Of a stretch of 6,752 bases of DNA, positions 4,309 through 6,752 are shown piece by piece (position 1 is the stretch's first letter; each line of letters opens with the position of its first letter). A program made the position numbers and the translations under genes. The DNA comes from Reyranella sp. (GTDB lineage: Bacteria; Pseudomonadota; Alphaproteobacteria; Reyranellales; Reyranellaceae), in assembly GCA_004296815.1 (NCBI GenBank), contig SCVT01000727.1, positions 1-6,752 on the forward strand. Direction: 5' to 3'. Under the pieces are notes generated by a model. The model saw only the letters and a list, made by a program, of their open reading frames with translations, was not told where the DNA came from and did no database searches.

Positions 4309-6609
4309 ATGACCCACCAGCGCACCCTCACCGCCGCCCACTGGGGCGTCTACGAAGTCGAGTACGACGAGGCGGGCAAGCCCACCAAGCTGCATCCCTT
4401 CTCGAAGGACCCCGATCCCTCGCCGATCGGCCTGCACATGCTCTCCGACGAGGTTGCTCGCCTGCGCGTCCTGCGGCCGGCGATCCGCAAGAGCTGGCTC
4501 GAGAAAGGCCCGGGCGCGAACAGCGACAAGCGCGGCCAGGAGCCGTTCGTCGAGGTGCCGTGGGACGAGGCGCTCGACCTCGTCGCGGGCGAGCTGAAGC
4601 GCGTGCGCGAGACGCACGGCAACAGCGCGATCTTCGGCGGCTCTTACGGCTGGTCGAGTGCCGGCCGCTTCCATCACGCCCAGAGCCAGGTGAAGCGGTT
4701 CCTCAACTGCTACGGCGGCTTCGTACGCCACATGGATTCCTACAGCCTGGGTGCGGCACGCGTGCTGATGCCGCACATCGTGGCGACCATGGAAGAGCTG
4801 ATGGCCATGCACACGCGCTGGGAGACGCTGGCCGAGCACTGCAAGCTCTTCGTCACCTTCGGCGGCGTGCCGCGCAAGAACGCGCAGATCAACGCCGGCG
4901 GCGCGACGCTGCACCACGTCAAGGGCGGCCTGTTCAAGATGCGCGAGCAGGGCGTGCGCTTCGTCAACGTGACGCCGACCGGCGACGACCTCGACAATGG
5001 CGGCGACGTCGAGTGGCTGGCGATCCGGCCCAACACCGACGCCGCCATGATGCTGGCGCTCTGCCACGTCCTCTGGACCGAGAAGCTCTACGACCGCGCC
5101 TTCCTCGATCGCTGCACCGTGGGCTTCGACAAGTTCGCGCCGACGCTCGAAGGCAAGACGCCGGAATGGGCGGAGAAGATCACCGGCATCCCCGCCTCAC
5201 GTATCCGCAGCCTCGCGCGCGAGATGGCGGCGACGCGCACCACCGTGTCGATCGGCTGGTCGCTGCAGCGCAGCCACCATGGCGAGCAGCCCTTCTGGGC
5301 GCTGATCACCCTGGCCTGCATGCTGGGCCAGATCGGCCTGCCGGGCGGCGGCTTCGGCGTGGGCTACGGCCCCGTGAACCTGATGGGCAGCAACCACGCC
5401 CGCTACTCCGGCCCGACCCTGCCGCAGGGCACGAACCCGGTGAAGGACTTCATCCCGGTCGCGCGCTTCACCGACATGCTGCTGCATCCCGGCCAGTCGT
5501 TCGACTACAACGGCGCGCGCCACAAGTATCCCGACATCCGCTTCGTCTACTGGGCCGGCGGCAACCCCTATCACCATCACCAGGATCTCAACCGCCTGCG
5601 CCAGGCGTGGCGCAAGCCCGAGACCATCGTCTTCCACGAGCAGTTCTGGACGCCGGCCGCCAAGATGGCCGACATCGTGCTGCCCGCGACGGTGAGCCTC
5701 GAGCGTGACGACATCGGCTACGGCACGCGCGAGCCCTACCTCATCGCCATGAAGAAGGCGCGCGCGCCGCTGGGCGAGTCGCGCGACGACTACGACATCT
5801 TCCATGCGCTGGCGCAGCGCCTCGGCGTCGCCGACCAGCATTCGGAAGGCCACAAGGACGCCAAGGACTGGATGGCGCACCTCTACGAGGAGGCGCGGCA
5901 GAAGTCGGCCAAGGCCGGAGTCACCCTCCCCGCCTTCGACGCGTTCTGGGAGGCCGGCATCGCCGAAGCCAAGGGCGAGAACCGCGATCCCGTCATGCTC
6001 GCGAAGTTCCGCGAGGACCCGGCGAAGAACCCGCTCAAGACGCCGTCGGGCAAGATCGAGATCTTCTCCGAGAAGATCGCCTCGTTCGGCTACGACGACT
6101 GCCCCGGCCACGCGACCTGGATCGAGCCCATCGAATGGCTGGGCGCGAAGACGGCCGAGCGCTATCCGCTGCACATGCTGTCGGACCAGCCGGCCGACAA
6201 GCTGCACAGCCAGCTCGACCACAGCCCGCATTCGCGCGCCACCAAGATCAAGGGACGCCAGCCCATCACCTTGCACCCCGACGACGCCACGGCGCGCGGC
6301 ATCGCCGCCGGTGATCTGGTGCGCGTGTTCAACGATCGTGGCGCCTGCCTCGCGGCAGCCCGCCTCAGCGATCGCATCCGTCGCGGAGTCGTGCGGCTCT
6401 CGACCGGTGCGTGGTTCGATCCGGCTGATGCCGGCTCCAACCGGCCACTGGAGAAGCACGGCAATCCCAACGCACTGACGCTCGACATCGGCGCCTCGAA
6501 GCTCAGCCAGGGCTGCATCGCACAGACCTGCCTGGTCGAGATCGAACGATACGACGGCCCGGCACCTGTGGTGACGGCGCACCAGCTCCCGGCATTTGCC
6601 GGGCGCTGA
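4309..6609 (+). CDS. bisC: BisC-type molybdopterin oxidoreductase (biotin/methionine sulfoxide reductase family)
   Basis: A member of the DMSO reductase family closest to BisC, which reduces biotin sulfoxide and methionine-S-sulfoxide in the cytoplasm with a Mo-bis(MGD) cofactor. The 766 aa compare with about 777 in E. coli. Seen: the opening TAAHWGVYEVEYD (8-20) as in BisC; GSYGWSSAGRFHHAQ (111-125), where Ser117 aligns with the serine Mo ligand; EMAATRTTVSIGWSLQRSHHGEQ and LGQIGLPGGGFGVGYG in the cofactor domain; WAGGNPYHHHQD (415-426); FWTPAAKMADIVLPATVSLERDD; and a C-terminal molybdopterin dinucleotide-binding domain from about 617 (YPLHMLSDQPADKLHSQLDHS). There is no twin-arginine signal and no N-terminal Cys cluster, so it has no Fe-S centre and is probably not exported. 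It is the last gene of the rightward set, 7 nt after ltaE. TorA/DMSO-type substrate use cannot be excluded; the symbol is by similarity. Confidence 0.9.
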   Translation: MTHQRTLTAAHWGVYEVEYDEAGKPTKLHPFSKDPDPSPIGLHMLSDEVARLRVLRPAIRKSWLEKGPGANSDKRGQEPFVEVPWDEALDLVAGELKRVRETHGNSAIFGGSYGWSSAGRFHHAQSQVKRFLNCYGGFVRHMDSYSLGAARVLMPHIVATMEELMAMHTRWETLAEHCKLFVTFGGVPRKNAQINAGGATLHHVKGGLFKMREQGVRFVNVTPTGDDLDNGGDVEWLAIRPNTDAAMMLALCHVLWTEKLYDRAFLDRCTVGFDKFAPTLEGKTPEWAEKITGIPASRIRSLAREMAATRTTVSIGWSLQRSHHGEQPFWALITLACMLGQIGLPGGGFGVGYGPVNLMGSNHARYSGPTLPQGTNPVKDFIPVARFTDMLLHPGQSFDYNGARHKYPDIRFVYWAGGNPYHHHQDLNRLRQAWRKPETIVFHEQFWTPAAKMADIVLPATVSLERDDIGYGTREPYLIAMKKARAPLGESRDDYDIFHALAQRLGVADQHSEGHKDAKDWMAHLYEEARQKSAKAGVTLPAFDAFWEAGIAEAKGENRDPVMLAKFREDPAKNPLKTPSGKIEIFSEKIASFGYDDCPGHATWIEPIEWLGAKTAERYPLHMLSDQPADKLHSQLDHSPHSRATKIKGRQPITLHPDDATARGIAAGDLVRVFNDRGACLAAARLSDRIRRGVVRLSTGAWFDPADAGSNRPLEKHGNPNALTLDIGASKLSQGCIAQTCLVEIERYDGPAPVVTAHQLPAFAGR

Positions 6610-6621
6610 CGGCGCTACGCC
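6584..6621 (+). terminator. Tandem hairpins at the end of bisC, between convergent genes
   Basis: A perfect 6-bp inverted repeat CCCGGC-ATTT-GCCGGG (6588-6603), extendable by AGC/GCT past one mismatch to 6584-6607, overlaps the stop codon. A second small one, GGCG-CTA-CGCC, follows at 6611-6621. It fills nearly all of the 13-bp space before the convergent gene. No U-run is present on either strand, so it may block read-through in both directions only with help (for example Rho). Confidence 0.4.
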
Positions 6622-6622
6622 T

Positions 6623-6752
6623 TCAAGAGCTGCGGACGAGGCGGCCGGGTAATGCGCCCGTCGCCTCACCGTTGCGATAGACGACCTCACCCGAAACGAT
6701 GGTCGCATCGAAGCCGTCGGTGCGCTGGACCAGACGCTTGCCGCCTGCCGGC
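6623..6752 (-). CDS. C-terminal end of an amidohydrolase, probably D-aminoacylase group (partial)
   Basis: Only the last 42 codons are in the window, too short to fall in a full ORF list. The frame read leftward from the edge gives [42 protein letters not shown] and a TGA at 6625-6623. The pattern ([17 protein letters not shown], then [10 protein letters not shown]) is what I recall for the C-terminal beta-sandwich end of amidohydrolase family 3 / N-acyl-D-amino-acid deacylase proteins, where the strands after the barrel advertise an imidazolonepropionase-like 'ATIVNGEVVYRDG'. The catalytic part is outside the window, so the substrate is unknown. It converges on the molybdoenzyme gene with 13 bp between stops and is not part of that operon. 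Confidence 0.72.
   Translation of the reverse strand, partial: PAGGKRLVQRTDGFDATIVSGEVVYRNGEATGALPGRLVRSS

Noticed and set aside
3186..4331. Minus-strand 381-aa open frame opposite ltaE
   Set aside because: Antisense of a clear PLP enzyme with all catalytic motifs; composition is Arg/Gly/Val-rich without a domain.
5197..6708. Minus-strand 503-aa open frame opposite bisC
   Set aside because: It overlaps the well-supported molybdoenzyme throughout and runs in a different frame through the end of the amidohydrolase gene. It is a shadow of high GC content at third positions.
1..6752. CRISPR arrays, tRNA/rRNA genes, insertion sequences, defence or toxin-antitoxin genes
   Set aside because: No spaced direct-repeat series, no cloverleaf or rRNA-like stretch, no transposase motifs and no unassigned coding space were seen on either strand.

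Overview
The window is high-GC DNA, roughly two-thirds G+C by eye, from what looks like an alphaproteobacterium. The evidence is a sigma-32 gene (rpoH) directly downstream of an RluD-type pseudouridine synthase gene, an arrangement I recall as common in that class, and a divergent small single-TM protein resembling alphaproteobacterial DUF6476. The genus cannot be fixed from the sequence. A Rhodospirillales/Reyranella-like lineage is only a guess.

Left half, minus strand, read from high to low coordinates: rluD (1543-2514), a 142-bp regulatory gap, rpoH (483-1400), a 123-bp gap with two inverted repeats, then the first 119 codons of asd (aspartate-semialdehyde dehydrogenase), cut by the window edge. 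The rluD-rpoH gap is the most informative non-coding stretch. It holds two tandem inverted repeats at and after the rluD stop, a sigma-70-like promoter (TTGACC, 18-bp spacer, TAGAGT) and, at its predicted start point, a near-perfect CIRCE operator (TTAGCACTC-N9-GACTGCTAA). This suggests that the HrcA repressor controls synthesis of the heat-shock sigma factor.

Right half, plus strand: a tightly packed set of four genes divergent from rluD. They are a 112-aa DUF6476-like membrane protein with a TTG start (2524-2862), a VOC/glyoxalase-fold protein (2866-3261), a low-specificity L-threonine aldolase (3258-4301) and a cytoplasmic BisC-type molybdopterin oxidoreductase (4309-6609). Gaps are 3 nt, a 4-nt ATGA overlap and 7 nt, so they are probably co-transcribed. 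Only 9 bp separate the divergent rluD and DUF6476 start codons, so each promoter should lie inside the opposing gene. A candidate for the rightward one is at 2333-2361. The last bases (6623-6752, minus strand) are the C-terminal end of an amidohydrolase, probably of the D-aminoacylase group, converging on the oxidoreductase gene across 13 bp.

The genes combine housekeeping (rRNA modification, heat-shock sigma factor, lysine/threonine/methionine branch) with a small metabolic operon of uncertain purpose. I saw no mobile element, CRISPR array, tRNA or rRNA, and no gene-free stretch over 300 bases. No clearly novel multi-gene system is visible. The CIRCE-rpoH arrangement is the observation most worth following.
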